NCBI GenBank assembly: GCA_964617665.1
Contig: CAZUAH010000792.1
Span: 1-5,511 of the forward strand
Origin: JADHUC01 sp964617665
GTDB taxonomy: Bacteria; Planctomycetota; Planctomycetia; Pirellulales; Pirellulaceae
Length of the DNA stretch: 5,511 nt
Reading direction: 5' to 3'
Shown: positions 1-5,511 of the stretch, piece after piece
How the letters are laid out: each line of letters starts with the position of its first letter
Numbering within the stretch: position 1 is the stretch's first letter
Notes under the pieces: model-generated
What the model saw: the letters and a program-made list of their open reading frames with translations, nothing else
Told to the model about the DNA's origin: nothing
Database searches by the model: none
Made by a program: the position numbers and the translations under genes

Positions 1-2
1 TG

Positions 3-119
3 TCCGTCTGGAAAGACCGGCTGTTTGCCGTGGACGTGCTGAATCGACGCATCGCCAAATGCCGTATCGTCCACGATCCGGCAAGAAAGGAGTCGCGCCT
101 CGCTCGCGCGAATCGTTAG
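3..119 (+). CDS. C-terminal fragment of a protein ending in an NHL-like beta-propeller motif (5' end outside window)
   Basis: The frame is open from the window edge and stops at TAG 117-119, giving 38 residues. The stretch LFAVDVLNRRIAKCRI (residues 7-22 of the fragment) fits the NHL-repeat pattern, in which an exposed strand ends in V-D-x-x-N-x-R-I. NHL and related six-bladed propellers usually mediate binding in exported proteins. After this motif comes a short basic tail (HDPARKESRLARANR) with no recognisable domain. The function of the whole protein cannot be judged from this piece. The next gene starts 182 bp downstream on the same strand, so co-transcription is possible but not shown. 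The other reading of this region, extending the downstream frame back to ATG 59, would overlap this fragment and lacks a ribosome binding site. The assignment as coding rests on one motif, so confidence is moderate. Confidence 0.55.
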   Translation, partial: SVWKDRLFAVDVLNRRIAKCRIVHDPARKESRLARANR

Positions 120-301
120 CTCCGCTTTGGACTTCTCAGAACAAAATCTGCCGTGCTGTCTTTCGCAAGGCAGCGCCACTTGTCACACTGGTGGAGCTAC
201 CAGGACACTCCAGACACGATTTTCGGCATGCCAGTTTTCGCGGCCTCAGAAGTGACGCTGCCTGTTTCACACCCATTGCGAGAAGATTGGAGATTGGTGT
301 C
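120..301. other. Intergenic leader before the tandem DUF1080 gene
   Basis: This 182-bp stretch has no convincing gene. It remains open in the frame of the downstream gene, but the translated residues are rich in Arg, Ser and Cys, match no domain and precede a clear signal peptide, so I read it as non-coding. One small stem-loop is visible: CTGGT 188-192 pairs with ACCAG 199-203. It has no T-run and is not a credible intrinsic terminator. No convincing -35/-10 pair was found; TTGTCA at 180-185 resembles a -35 box but has no matching -10. Confidence 0.5.
289..292 (+). promoter_or_regulatory. Shine-Dalgarno GGAG fixing the start at 302
   Basis: GGAG lies nine bases before ATG 302. It is directly followed by a protein that opens with a typical Sec signal peptide. 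This supports 302 over the in-frame ATG at 59, which would add 81 non-conserved-looking residues and overlap the upstream reading frame. Confidence 0.6.
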
Positions 302-1687
302 ATGATCAATGTGAAGCGATTCGAAACGATCGGACGACTCTGGATGGCTGTTGTGTTGGCACTGATGTCGACGAGCCTCGTCTTCGCCGAGCACAACGTT
401 CCTCCGGAAGGATTCACCGCGCTGTTCAACGGAAAGAACTTGGATGGATGGTGGGGCGCAAAGACGGAGGACCCGCGCGACTACATGGCTTTGCCGCCGG
501 AGGAACTGGCCGAGAAGAAGAAGGCCAGTCTGGAGGATATCCGGGAGCATTGGCGAGTGGAGGACGGCGAACTCATCAACGACGGCAAGGGGTTGTATCT
601 GACGACCGACAAGTTCTACGGCGATTTCGAGTTGCTGGCCTCCTACAAAATGGTGCCGGGTGCCGACAGCGGCATCTACCTGAGAGGCACGCCCCAGGTC
701 TCGATCTGGGACGCCAGGGATGAGAAAAAGGTCAAACATGGCGCTGACAAAGGGAGTGGCGGTCTTTGGAACAACCCGCCTGGAACGCCGGGCAAAGATC
801 CGCTGGTGTTCGCCGACAATCCGATCGGCGAGTGGGACTCGGTGCGCGTCGTCATGACGGGCGAGCGCGTGAGCGTCTGGCTGAACGACAAACTCGTGGT
901 CGATCACGCCCGTATGTACAACTACTACAACAAGAGGAAGAAGGACGAGGCGGAACACCTTCCCATGCCGAAAACGGGCCCGTTCCAGTTGCAGACGCAC
1001 GGCGGCGAAATGCGCTGGCGCAACCTGTTCATCCGCGAGATTGGTCCAGACGAAGCCAACGAGATTCTCGCGTCGAAGAACGACGAATGCTTCGAATCGG
1101 TCTTCAACGGGAAAGACCTCACCGGTTGGAAGGGCGCGACCGACGACTACATGGTCGAGGATGGAGCAATTAGCTGCAAACCGGACAAGGGTGGCACCTT
1201 GTTCACCGAGGGACAATATGGCGATTTTGCTGTCCGGCTGGAGTTCACGCTGCCGCCCGGTGGCAACAACGGTCTCGCCATACGCTATCCGGGAGAAGGC
1301 CACGGGACTTGGGGCAGCTACTGCGAGCTGCAGGTTCTGGACGATGGCCACCCTAAGTACAACGATCCCGACTACGAGAAGTTCTACGATCTCAACGCAC
1401 GACAGGCCCACGCATCGGTTTACGCCCGCGTTCCCGCGCACCGGGGATATCTGCGGCCAACCGGGCAATGGAACTTCCAAGAGTCCACGATCGTCGGGCA
1501 CACCGTGAAGGTCGAACTGAATGGCTTCGTGATACTCGAGACCGACGTGTCGAAGGTGGACCCGGAAACCTTCATGTATCCGGTGGACAAGTTCGTAGGC
1601 CGCGACGTGATGAAGGGCCACTTCGGCTTCAACGGACACAAGGACCCCGTTCGGTTCCGCGCGATTCGCATCAAGAAGCTCGATTGA
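302..1687 (+). CDS. Secreted tandem DUF1080 protein (3-keto-disaccharide hydrolase-like, two domains)
   Basis: The product has 461 residues. Residues 1-29 are a Sec signal peptide: a basic start (K5, R6, R12), a hydrophobic core at about 13-28, and a V-F-A cleavage site before E30. Two DUF1080 (PF06439-type, concanavalin-like jelly-roll) domains follow. Domain 1 (about 37-253) opens with FTALFNGKNLDGW (38-50) and carries GIYLRGTPQVSIWD (124-137) and LQTHGGEMRWRNL (230-242). Domain 2 (about 263-460) opens with the matching FESVFNGKDLTGW (264-276) and carries CELQVLDD (341-348) and GHFGFNGH (439-446). Members of this family have been linked to cleavage of 3-keto-glycosides, and many others are uncharacterised. 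Domain 1 holds a charged insertion at about 52-82 (including PPEELAEKKK) that domain 2 lacks. The Tat-exported Gfo/Idh/MocA gene two genes downstream could supply an oxidised sugar substrate; that is inference. No catalytic residue is assigned here. Start chosen from the GGAG site and the signal peptide. Confidence 0.9.
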   Translation: MINVKRFETIGRLWMAVVLALMSTSLVFAEHNVPPEGFTALFNGKNLDGWWGAKTEDPRDYMALPPEELAEKKKASLEDIREHWRVEDGELINDGKGLYLTTDKFYGDFELLASYKMVPGADSGIYLRGTPQVSIWDARDEKKVKHGADKGSGGLWNNPPGTPGKDPLVFADNPIGEWDSVRVVMTGERVSVWLNDKLVVDHARMYNYYNKRKKDEAEHLPMPKTGPFQLQTHGGEMRWRNLFIREIGPDEANEILASKNDECFESVFNGKDLTGWKGATDDYMVEDGAISCKPDKGGTLFTEGQYGDFAVRLEFTLPPGGNNGLAIRYPGEGHGTWGSYCELQVLDDGHPKYNDPDYEKFYDLNARQAHASVYARVPAHRGYLRPTGQWNFQESTIVGHTVKVELNGFVILETDVSKVDPETFMYPVDKFVGRDVMKGHFGFNGHKDPVRFRAIRIKKLD

Positions 1688-1726
1688 CACGTTTGGTATG
1701 AATCTCATTTGTCTCCAGTCCGGTGT

Positions 1727-1752
1727 GGCACGGCCTACTTGTTGGCCGTGTC
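1727..1752 (+). repeat. Left hairpin of the inverted pair
   Basis: CACGGCC (1729-1735) pairs perfectly with GGCCGTG (1744-1750) around the loop TACTTGTT (1736-1743). A G-T wobble (1728/1751) and a G-C pair (1727/1752) extend the stem to nine pairs. The following bases TTTCC are not a long enough T-run for a standard intrinsic terminator. Confidence 0.75.
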
Positions 1753-1768
1753 TTTCCGGCCACAACGT

Positions 1769-1792
1769 GCACTGCTAACAAGTAAGCAGTGC
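1769..1792 (+). repeat. Right hairpin of the inverted pair
   Basis: GCACTGCT (1769-1776) pairs perfectly with AGCAGTGC (1785-1792) around the loop AACAAGTA (1777-1784). This loop is the exact reverse complement of the left hairpin loop. The hairpin is followed by CACACAATCC, so there is no T-run. Confidence 0.75.
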
Positions 1793-1837
1793 CACACAAT
1801 CCTACGGCTAAATCTGAAACAGCCTCGTCAGGCTTCC

Positions 1838-1842
1838 AAAGG
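1838..1842 (+). promoter_or_regulatory. Weak Shine-Dalgarno AAAGG before the propeller gene
   Basis: AAAGG ends eight bases before ATG 1851 and supports that start over the in-frame ATG at 1860. Bases 1840-1845 (AGGCTG), which overlap it, are complementary to CAGCCT at 1820-1825, so the site could be partly masked in the mRNA. Confidence 0.5.
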
Positions 1843-1850
1843 CTGCTACC

Positions 1851-4800
1851 ATGAGAACAATGCTCGCCGTTCTTCTGCCCTTACTGCCATTGATCACAGA
1901 ACCAGCTCGCGCCGAGGGCGATCCAGTCGCCACGATCTACGAGAAATCGGGAATTCAAGGAGGTCTGGTCGTCCAACTGGGACTAGTCGATGCCGAGTTC
2001 ACCGCCAAGCTGGGTGCCCCTGAGGCCGTTGCGCTGCAGACGCTCGATACCGACCCGCAACAGGTCGCCAACGCGAGGCAACAAATTGAAGCCAAAGGAC
2101 TGTACGGTAAAATCACTATCGAGGTGTTCGATGGCAAGAGGCTGCCCTATGCGGACAACCTAGTGAGTCTGATCGTGATGCGGGATACGGGAAACGAGAT
2201 ACGCGATGAAGAGATCAAACGCGTGTTGGCTCCCGGCGGCGTGGCCGTTACTCTCGACTCTCAACTCTTGACTGTTGACTCCTTCCGTAAGCCGTGGCCG
2301 GATGAGATTGATCAGTGGACTCATTTCCTGCACAGTGCGGATGGTAACGCAGTAGCTGCAGACCAGCGAGTTGCACCGGCCACAGCACTGCAGTGGATTG
2401 TCGGACCAAAGTACTGTCGCAGTCACGAGATCGACTCGAGTCTGCCCGCGATGGTCTCGGCCAACGGACGCCTCTTTTACATCCTGGATGAAGGGCCGAT
2501 CGGAGTCACCGATCCACGCTTTCCTTCCCGCTGGATGCTGATCGCTCGAGACGCGTTCAATGGCATATTCCTCTGGAAGCGGCCGCTCCAGCCTTGGGGA
2601 TGGCAGGAGTGGAAGCCAGAGATCGCCGAGGCCGATTGGCGCACGCTTCGCGGGCAACGGGGCAGATTCCCCGCCGAAGTAGCTCGGCGTCTGGTTGCCG
2701 TTGGCGATCGCGCCTACATGACGCTCGGCTTTCACGACACGCCCGTCAGCATCCTCGACGCGGCAACCGGCGATGTGCTCGCACAATGCGAAGGCACCGA
2801 AGGCACCAGGGAACTGATTGTCGCCAATAACACCGTCTTTGCTTCAGTGCGACCTTCACAGACTGATGGCGCAACGCGACGTGGCCAGCCTGTCATGACT
2901 CGCCTGATGGCTCTTGACGCCGCGACGGGCGAAACCCGTTGGTCGCGAAACGTCGGCAGGATCAATACGTTGACTCTCACAGCCGTTAGCGACGCCGTCG
3001 TCTTCCTGAAGGGTGCGAGGTTGCTTTGCTACGAACAACAAAGTGGCGATCTGCGTTGGGAAGCCGAATGCCCGAGCAGCGGCATTGTCGTGATCCACGA
3101 AGATGTTGTTTTGACAACTGGGAAAGGCGGCACCAACGCCTTTTCATTGACCAACGGAAAGCATCTCTGGAAAGGCCCGAACACGGGCCGTGATCTGCTA
3201 GTGATCGACGATCTGGTATGGCGTGTCCAGGAGACAACCGGGATTCTAGAACAACGAAAAGAGCACTGGCCGACGCTCGCGCGACGAGCCGGTGCCAAAC
3301 TGTCTGGCCACGACTTTCGTACCGGCGAACTACGCCGCACCATCGACATATCGAACGCCATGTCGCCCGGCCATCACTTGCGTTGTTTTCGCAGCAAAGC
3401 GACCGACCGGTTTATTATCTATCCCAAGCGAGGTACCGAATTTCTTGATCTAAGCGGCAGCGACCACATGCGATTCGACTGGCTGCGTGGCTCGTGCCGT
3501 TACGGTGCGCTGCCGTGCAACGGGCTGCTGTACACACCGCCCGACCAGTGTTTCTGTTACGTGGGCGCGAAGATGGACGGCTTGGTTGCCACCAGCGGCG
3601 CCAACACGACCGCCATGCTCGACCCGCGTTCACCAAAGCGTCTGGTTCAAGGCCCCGCGTACCAGAGCACTGACACCATGCCCGCGGCTTCGGCCGATTG
3701 GCCGAGCTACCGTGCCGACGCCAAACGCAGCGGTTCGAACCGGGATGCGAACGTCTCGCGTAAGCCTCAGCAGAAATGGGATCTCACAATTGGCGGCAAA
3801 CTCACACAACCAACTATCGCAGCAGGCAAAATCTTCTTCGCCGCCGTGGATCGGCACACGGTTTATGCCTGCGACGCCGCCAGCGGCGAAGAACTCTGGG
3901 AGTTCATCGCCGGCGGGCGCGTCGATTCGTCGCCAACGTATCACGACGGCCTGCTGCTGTTTGGTGCGAACGACGGGTGCGTCTACTGCCTGAATGCAGC
4001 CAGCGGCCAATTGGTTTGGCGTTTCACGGCCGCCCCTAACGATCGGCGGATCGTCGCCTTTGATCAAGTCGAATCGCCTTGGCCTGTGCACGGTACGGTA
4101 CTGGTAGTGAATTCGTTGGCATACGTCGCGGCGGGACGCTCGACACTGGTCGATGGCGGAGCTCACTTCTATGCGCTCGAACCCCAATCCGGCAAGGTTG
4201 TCCACTATGCCCACGTGGAACAGCCGCAGCCCGATCTATCGAAGGACATCGGCGAACACTTTGCGATGGACGGGTCCAACATCGACATCCTGACCACCGA
4301 CGGCAAGCACATCTTCTGTATGCAGGAGATGTTCGACACCGAGTTGAATTGGATCAAGACCAAATGGAACACGCGCCACGGCGACCGCTACCTTGGCGAG
4401 GACCACCTGATGGCCACCGGCGGCCTGTTGGACGACAGCGGATTCAATCGCATCTATTGGAGCCACGGGAATCGCTGGCCTGGGTTCTACTTCATGCTGA
4501 TGGCACCCAAGTCGGGCAACCTGCTGGTGTTCGATTCGGAAAACACCTGGGCAACGAAATGGTTCGTCGAACGAAACATCCATAGCGGGCTGTTCTACCC
4601 CGAAACGACGGGCTATTTGCTGTTCTGCGACAAGAACTCCAGTCGGCCGTTTCTCGTGGGCGATCCCAACGCGCCAGAGCCGATCAAATGGTTGCCCGAC
4701 ACGGTGATGAAGCCGTACACGTACGATGGTCGCCGCATTACGAATCTGTACGATGACTTTACGGTCGAGGTGGACAAGGGAGCCGGCTTCACTCGCGGCG

Positions 4801-5084
4801 CACCGACCGTGTGGCAAGAGTACGTACCGGTCCGCATCGAAGCCATGGCGTTGGCCAGCGACACACTGTTCGCCGCCGGCCAACCGGACGTCTTGAAGAC
4901 CGACGATCCGCTTGGCGCATTGGCGGGTCGCCAAGGCGGCGTGGTGCTGGCGATCGACCCAACAACTGGCAAACAAGTATCGAAGACACAAATCCCCGAC
5001 GCGCCCCGTTTCGACGGAATGGCTGTTGGAGGAAACCGTTTGTTCCTCGTCACTCGCGACGGAAGACTGATCGCTTGGGAATGA
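1851..5084 (+). CDS. Secreted fusion of a degenerate SAM-methyltransferase-like domain and PQQ-type beta-propellers
   Basis: The product has 1077 residues. Residues 1-21 are a Sec signal peptide with an A-R-A cleavage site. Residues about 26-138 look like a class I methyltransferase fold: a first strand GLVVQLG (38-44), an acidic strand-two end LDTDP (65-69), EVFDGKRLPYADN (91-103), and VLAPGG (125-130), typical of the post-motif III region. The glycine-rich SAM loop is missing: GLVDA (44-48) replaces the usual GxGxG. Propeller repeats with the D-A-x-x-G-x-x-x-W pattern follow at about 234-242, 303-308, 356-364, 675-683, 715-723 and 1036-1041. A second propeller seems to begin at WPSYRADAKRSG (617-628), a common opening of PQQ-like repeats. 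A cysteine cluster lies at C549, C556, C567 and C569. There is no calcium/PQQ dehydrogenase signature I can point to, so binding of PQQ is not implied. Automated pipelines often name such proteins BamB-like; that role is unlikely given the size and fusion. Function unknown. The next gene follows after 30 bp. Confidence 0.88.
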   Translation: MRTMLAVLLPLLPLITEPARAEGDPVATIYEKSGIQGGLVVQLGLVDAEFTAKLGAPEAVALQTLDTDPQQVANARQQIEAKGLYGKITIEVFDGKRLPYADNLVSLIVMRDTGNEIRDEEIKRVLAPGGVAVTLDSQLLTVDSFRKPWPDEIDQWTHFLHSADGNAVAADQRVAPATALQWIVGPKYCRSHEIDSSLPAMVSANGRLFYILDEGPIGVTDPRFPSRWMLIARDAFNGIFLWKRPLQPWGWQEWKPEIAEADWRTLRGQRGRFPAEVARRLVAVGDRAYMTLGFHDTPVSILDAATGDVLAQCEGTEGTRELIVANNTVFASVRPSQTDGATRRGQPVMTRLMALDAATGETRWSRNVGRINTLTLTAVSDAVVFLKGARLLCYEQQSGDLRWEAECPSSGIVVIHEDVVLTTGKGGTNAFSLTNGKHLWKGPNTGRDLLVIDDLVWRVQETTGILEQRKEHWPTLARRAGAKLSGHDFRTGELRRTIDISNAMSPGHHLRCFRSKATDRFIIYPKRGTEFLDLSGSDHMRFDWLRGSCRYGALPCNGLLYTPPDQCFCYVGAKMDGLVATSGANTTAMLDPRSPKRLVQGPAYQSTDTMPAASADWPSYRADAKRSGSNRDANVSRKPQQKWDLTIGGKLTQPTIAAGKIFFAAVDRHTVYACDAASGEELWEFIAGGRVDSSPTYHDGLLLFGANDGCVYCLNAASGQLVWRFTAAPNDRRIVAFDQVESPWPVHGTVLVVNSLAYVAAGRSTLVDGGAHFYALEPQSGKVVHYAHVEQPQPDLSKDIGEHFAMDGSNIDILTTDGKHIFCMQEMFDTELNWIKTKWNTRHGDRYLGEDHLMATGGLLDDSGFNRIYWSHGNRWPGFYFMLMAPKSGNLLVFDSENTWATKWFVERNIHSGLFYPETTGYLLFCDKNSSRPFLVGDPNAPEPIKWLPDTVMKPYTYDGRRITNLYDDFTVEVDKGAGFTRGAPTVWQEYVPVRIEAMALASDTLFAAGQPDVLKTDDPLGALAGRQGGVVLAIDPTTGKQVSKTQIPDAPRFDGMAVGGNRLFLVTRDGRLIAWE
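2249..2283 (+). repeat. Degenerate 7-bp tandem repeat inside the propeller gene
   Basis: Five consecutive heptamers can be read: TACTCTC, GACTCTC, AACTCTT, GACTGTT and GACTCCT (consensus RACTCTY). They encode residues about 134-145 (TLDSQLLTVDSF), exactly where the methyltransferase-like domain ends and the linker to the propellers begins. Three heptamers equal seven codons, so gain or loss of three copies would stay in frame, whereas other changes would shift it. Confidence 0.5.
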
Positions 5085-5101
5085 TCCATACATTAACAAT
5101 T

Positions 5102-5109
5102 GGAGGTGA
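5102..5109 (+). promoter_or_regulatory. Strong Shine-Dalgarno GGAGGTGA before the oxidoreductase gene
   Basis: GGAGGTGA is close to the full anti-Shine-Dalgarno complement and ends five bases before ATG 5115. It fixes that start and is much stronger than the sites of the two upstream genes. It lies in the 30-bp gap after the propeller gene, which suggests translation from a shared transcript. Confidence 0.8.
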
Positions 5110-5114
5110 ACGAA

Positions 5115-5511
5115 ATGACCAAGTCCAATGAACTCTCGCGGCGCAGTTTCATCCGCAAGACGGCAGTCGCAGGCGCGGCCGGTGCCGCCGTCCCTTACTT
5201 TGTTTCGGCCAAAGCACTCGGACGGGCCGGCAACGTAGGCGCCAATGACAAGATTCAACTCGGTCTGATCGGCGCCGGAGGGATGGGCCGCGGAAACCTG
5301 CGGAACTGTACCAAGCACGACGACGTGGCCGTCATCGGTATTTGCGAGGTGTGGAAGGAACGACGTGACGCGGCCATCGCGGAACACAAGGGCGTACCGA
5401 AACCCTACAACGACTACCGTGAGCTGCTCGATCAAAAAGATATCGACGCAGTGATCATCGCATCACCTCCACATTGGCACGCGCTGCAGGCGGTCGACGC
5501 CTGCGCGGCGG
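5115..5511 (+). CDS. Tat-exported Gfo/Idh/MocA-family oxidoreductase (3' end outside window)
   Basis: Only the first 132 residues are present. The N-terminus has a twin-arginine signal: SRRSFIRK (8-15) followed by an Ala/Gly-rich hydrophobic stretch (16-34). The NAD(P)-binding Rossmann fold follows: strand IQLGLIG (47-53), the nucleotide loop G53-A-G-G-M-G58, and strand two ending in ICEVW (76-80), where the acidic E78 is placed to contact the cofactor ribose. DIDAVIIASPPHWH (109-122) matches the conserved strand four and loop of this family. Tat export fits a protein that folds with its cofactor before crossing the membrane. The family oxidises or reduces hydroxyls of sugars and cyclitols; exported planctomycete members are mostly uncharacterised. 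The C-terminal substrate-binding domain and the catalytic Lys/His lie beyond the window, so substrate cannot be judged. With the DUF1080 protein upstream, a role in making 3-keto sugars is plausible but unproven. Confidence 0.93.
   Translation, partial: MTKSNELSRRSFIRKTAVAGAAGAAVPYFVSAKALGRAGNVGANDKIQLGLIGAGGMGRGNLRNCTKHDDVAVIGICEVWKERRDAAIAEHKGVPKPYNDYRELLDQKDIDAVIIASPPHWHALQAVDACAA

Larger units (their letters stand above)
1723..1797. repeat. BIME-like element: two inverted REP-like hairpin units
   Basis: The 29-nt unit at 1723-1751 recurs in inverted orientation at 1769-1797, with a 17-nt spacer between them. Read in the same orientation, both begin with the head GTGTGGCAC and share the central octamer TACTTGTT; 24 of 29 positions are identical. 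Each unit folds on itself into a hairpin with that octamer as the loop. All five differences preserve base pairing. A short head followed by a hairpin, present as an inverted pair between genes, is the layout of REP/BIME elements, which RAYT-type transposases mobilise. No transposase gene is in the window and no target-site duplication is visible at the ends. It sits 35 bp after the DUF1080 stop and 53 bp before the next start, so in a common transcript it could affect mRNA stability or termination. The structure is seen directly; the family assignment is inferred. Confidence 0.75.

Noticed and set aside
188..203. Stem-loop CTGGT/ACCAG as a terminator of the upstream gene
   Set aside because: The stem is only five pairs and is followed by GACACTCC, not a T-run.
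180..208. Promoter with TTGTCA as the -35 box
   Set aside because: At 17-18 bp spacing the bases are GGACAC or GACACT, too far from TATAAT to support a call.
59..301. 81-residue N-terminal extension of the DUF1080 protein from ATG 59
   Set aside because: It overlaps the NHL-like fragment in another frame, has no ribosome binding site and would bury the signal peptide internally. Start 302 has GGAG at good spacing.
197..1765. Long minus-strand open frame of 522 codons opposite the DUF1080 gene
   Set aside because: It is antisense to a clear two-domain gene with a signal peptide, its translation shows no recognisable domain, and GC-rich coding DNA often leaves the opposite strand open.
1723..1797. 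The double hairpin as an intrinsic terminator or a complete MITE
   Set aside because: Neither hairpin is followed by a proper T-run on either strand, and the flanks (CCAGTCCG and AATCCTAC) show no target-site duplication, so a REP/BIME-like reading fits better.
1851..5084. Calling the large protein BamB or a PQQ-dependent alcohol dehydrogenase
   Set aside because: It is far longer than BamB, has an extra N-terminal domain, and shows no lipoprotein signal or recognisable dehydrogenase active-site signature.
4236..5435. Minus-strand open frame of 399 codons opposite the propeller and oxidoreductase genes
   Set aside because: It spans two well-supported + strand genes and the strong Shine-Dalgarno between them, and its translation matches no family I recognise.

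Overview
The window looks like a planctomycete chromosome, probably of the Pirellulales type. I infer this from the gene mix, not from any marker gene. It carries a DUF1080 (3-keto-disaccharide hydrolase-like) protein, a very large exported PQQ-type beta-propeller protein and a Tat-exported Gfo/Idh/MocA oxidoreductase. This combination is heavily expanded in planctomycetes. Base composition is moderately GC-rich, and everything recognisable is on the + strand.

Layout: (1) positions 3-119 hold the last 38 codons of an upstream gene that ends in an NHL-like propeller motif. (2) Positions 120-301 are non-coding and lead into the next gene. (3) Positions 302-1687 encode a secreted 461-residue protein with two DUF1080 domains in tandem. 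(4) Positions 1688-1850 are intergenic and contain a compact palindromic element at 1723-1797. It consists of two inverted copies of a 29-nt hairpin unit with identical 8-nt loops and compensated stem differences, resembling a REP/BIME element. (5) Positions 1851-5084 encode a secreted 1077-residue protein with a degenerate SAM-methyltransferase-like domain followed by two PQQ-type propeller regions. (6) After a 30-bp gap and a strong Shine-Dalgarno, positions 5115-5511 encode the first 132 residues of a Tat-exported Gfo/Idh/MocA-family oxidoreductase, which runs off the end.

How the genes may work together: all three main products carry export signals (Sec, Sec, Tat), so the locus acts outside the cytoplasm. 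Gfo/Idh/MocA enzymes that oxidise a sugar hydroxyl to a keto group, together with DUF1080 proteins that cleave 3-keto-glycosides, form a known oxidative route for glycoside breakdown. This neighbourhood fits such a route, but the substrate cannot be read from the sequence and the role of the large propeller protein is unknown. No CRISPR array, RNA gene, transposase, defence system or origin was seen. The most unusual items are the covarying double hairpin at 1723-1797 and the eroded methyltransferase-like domain on an exported propeller protein.
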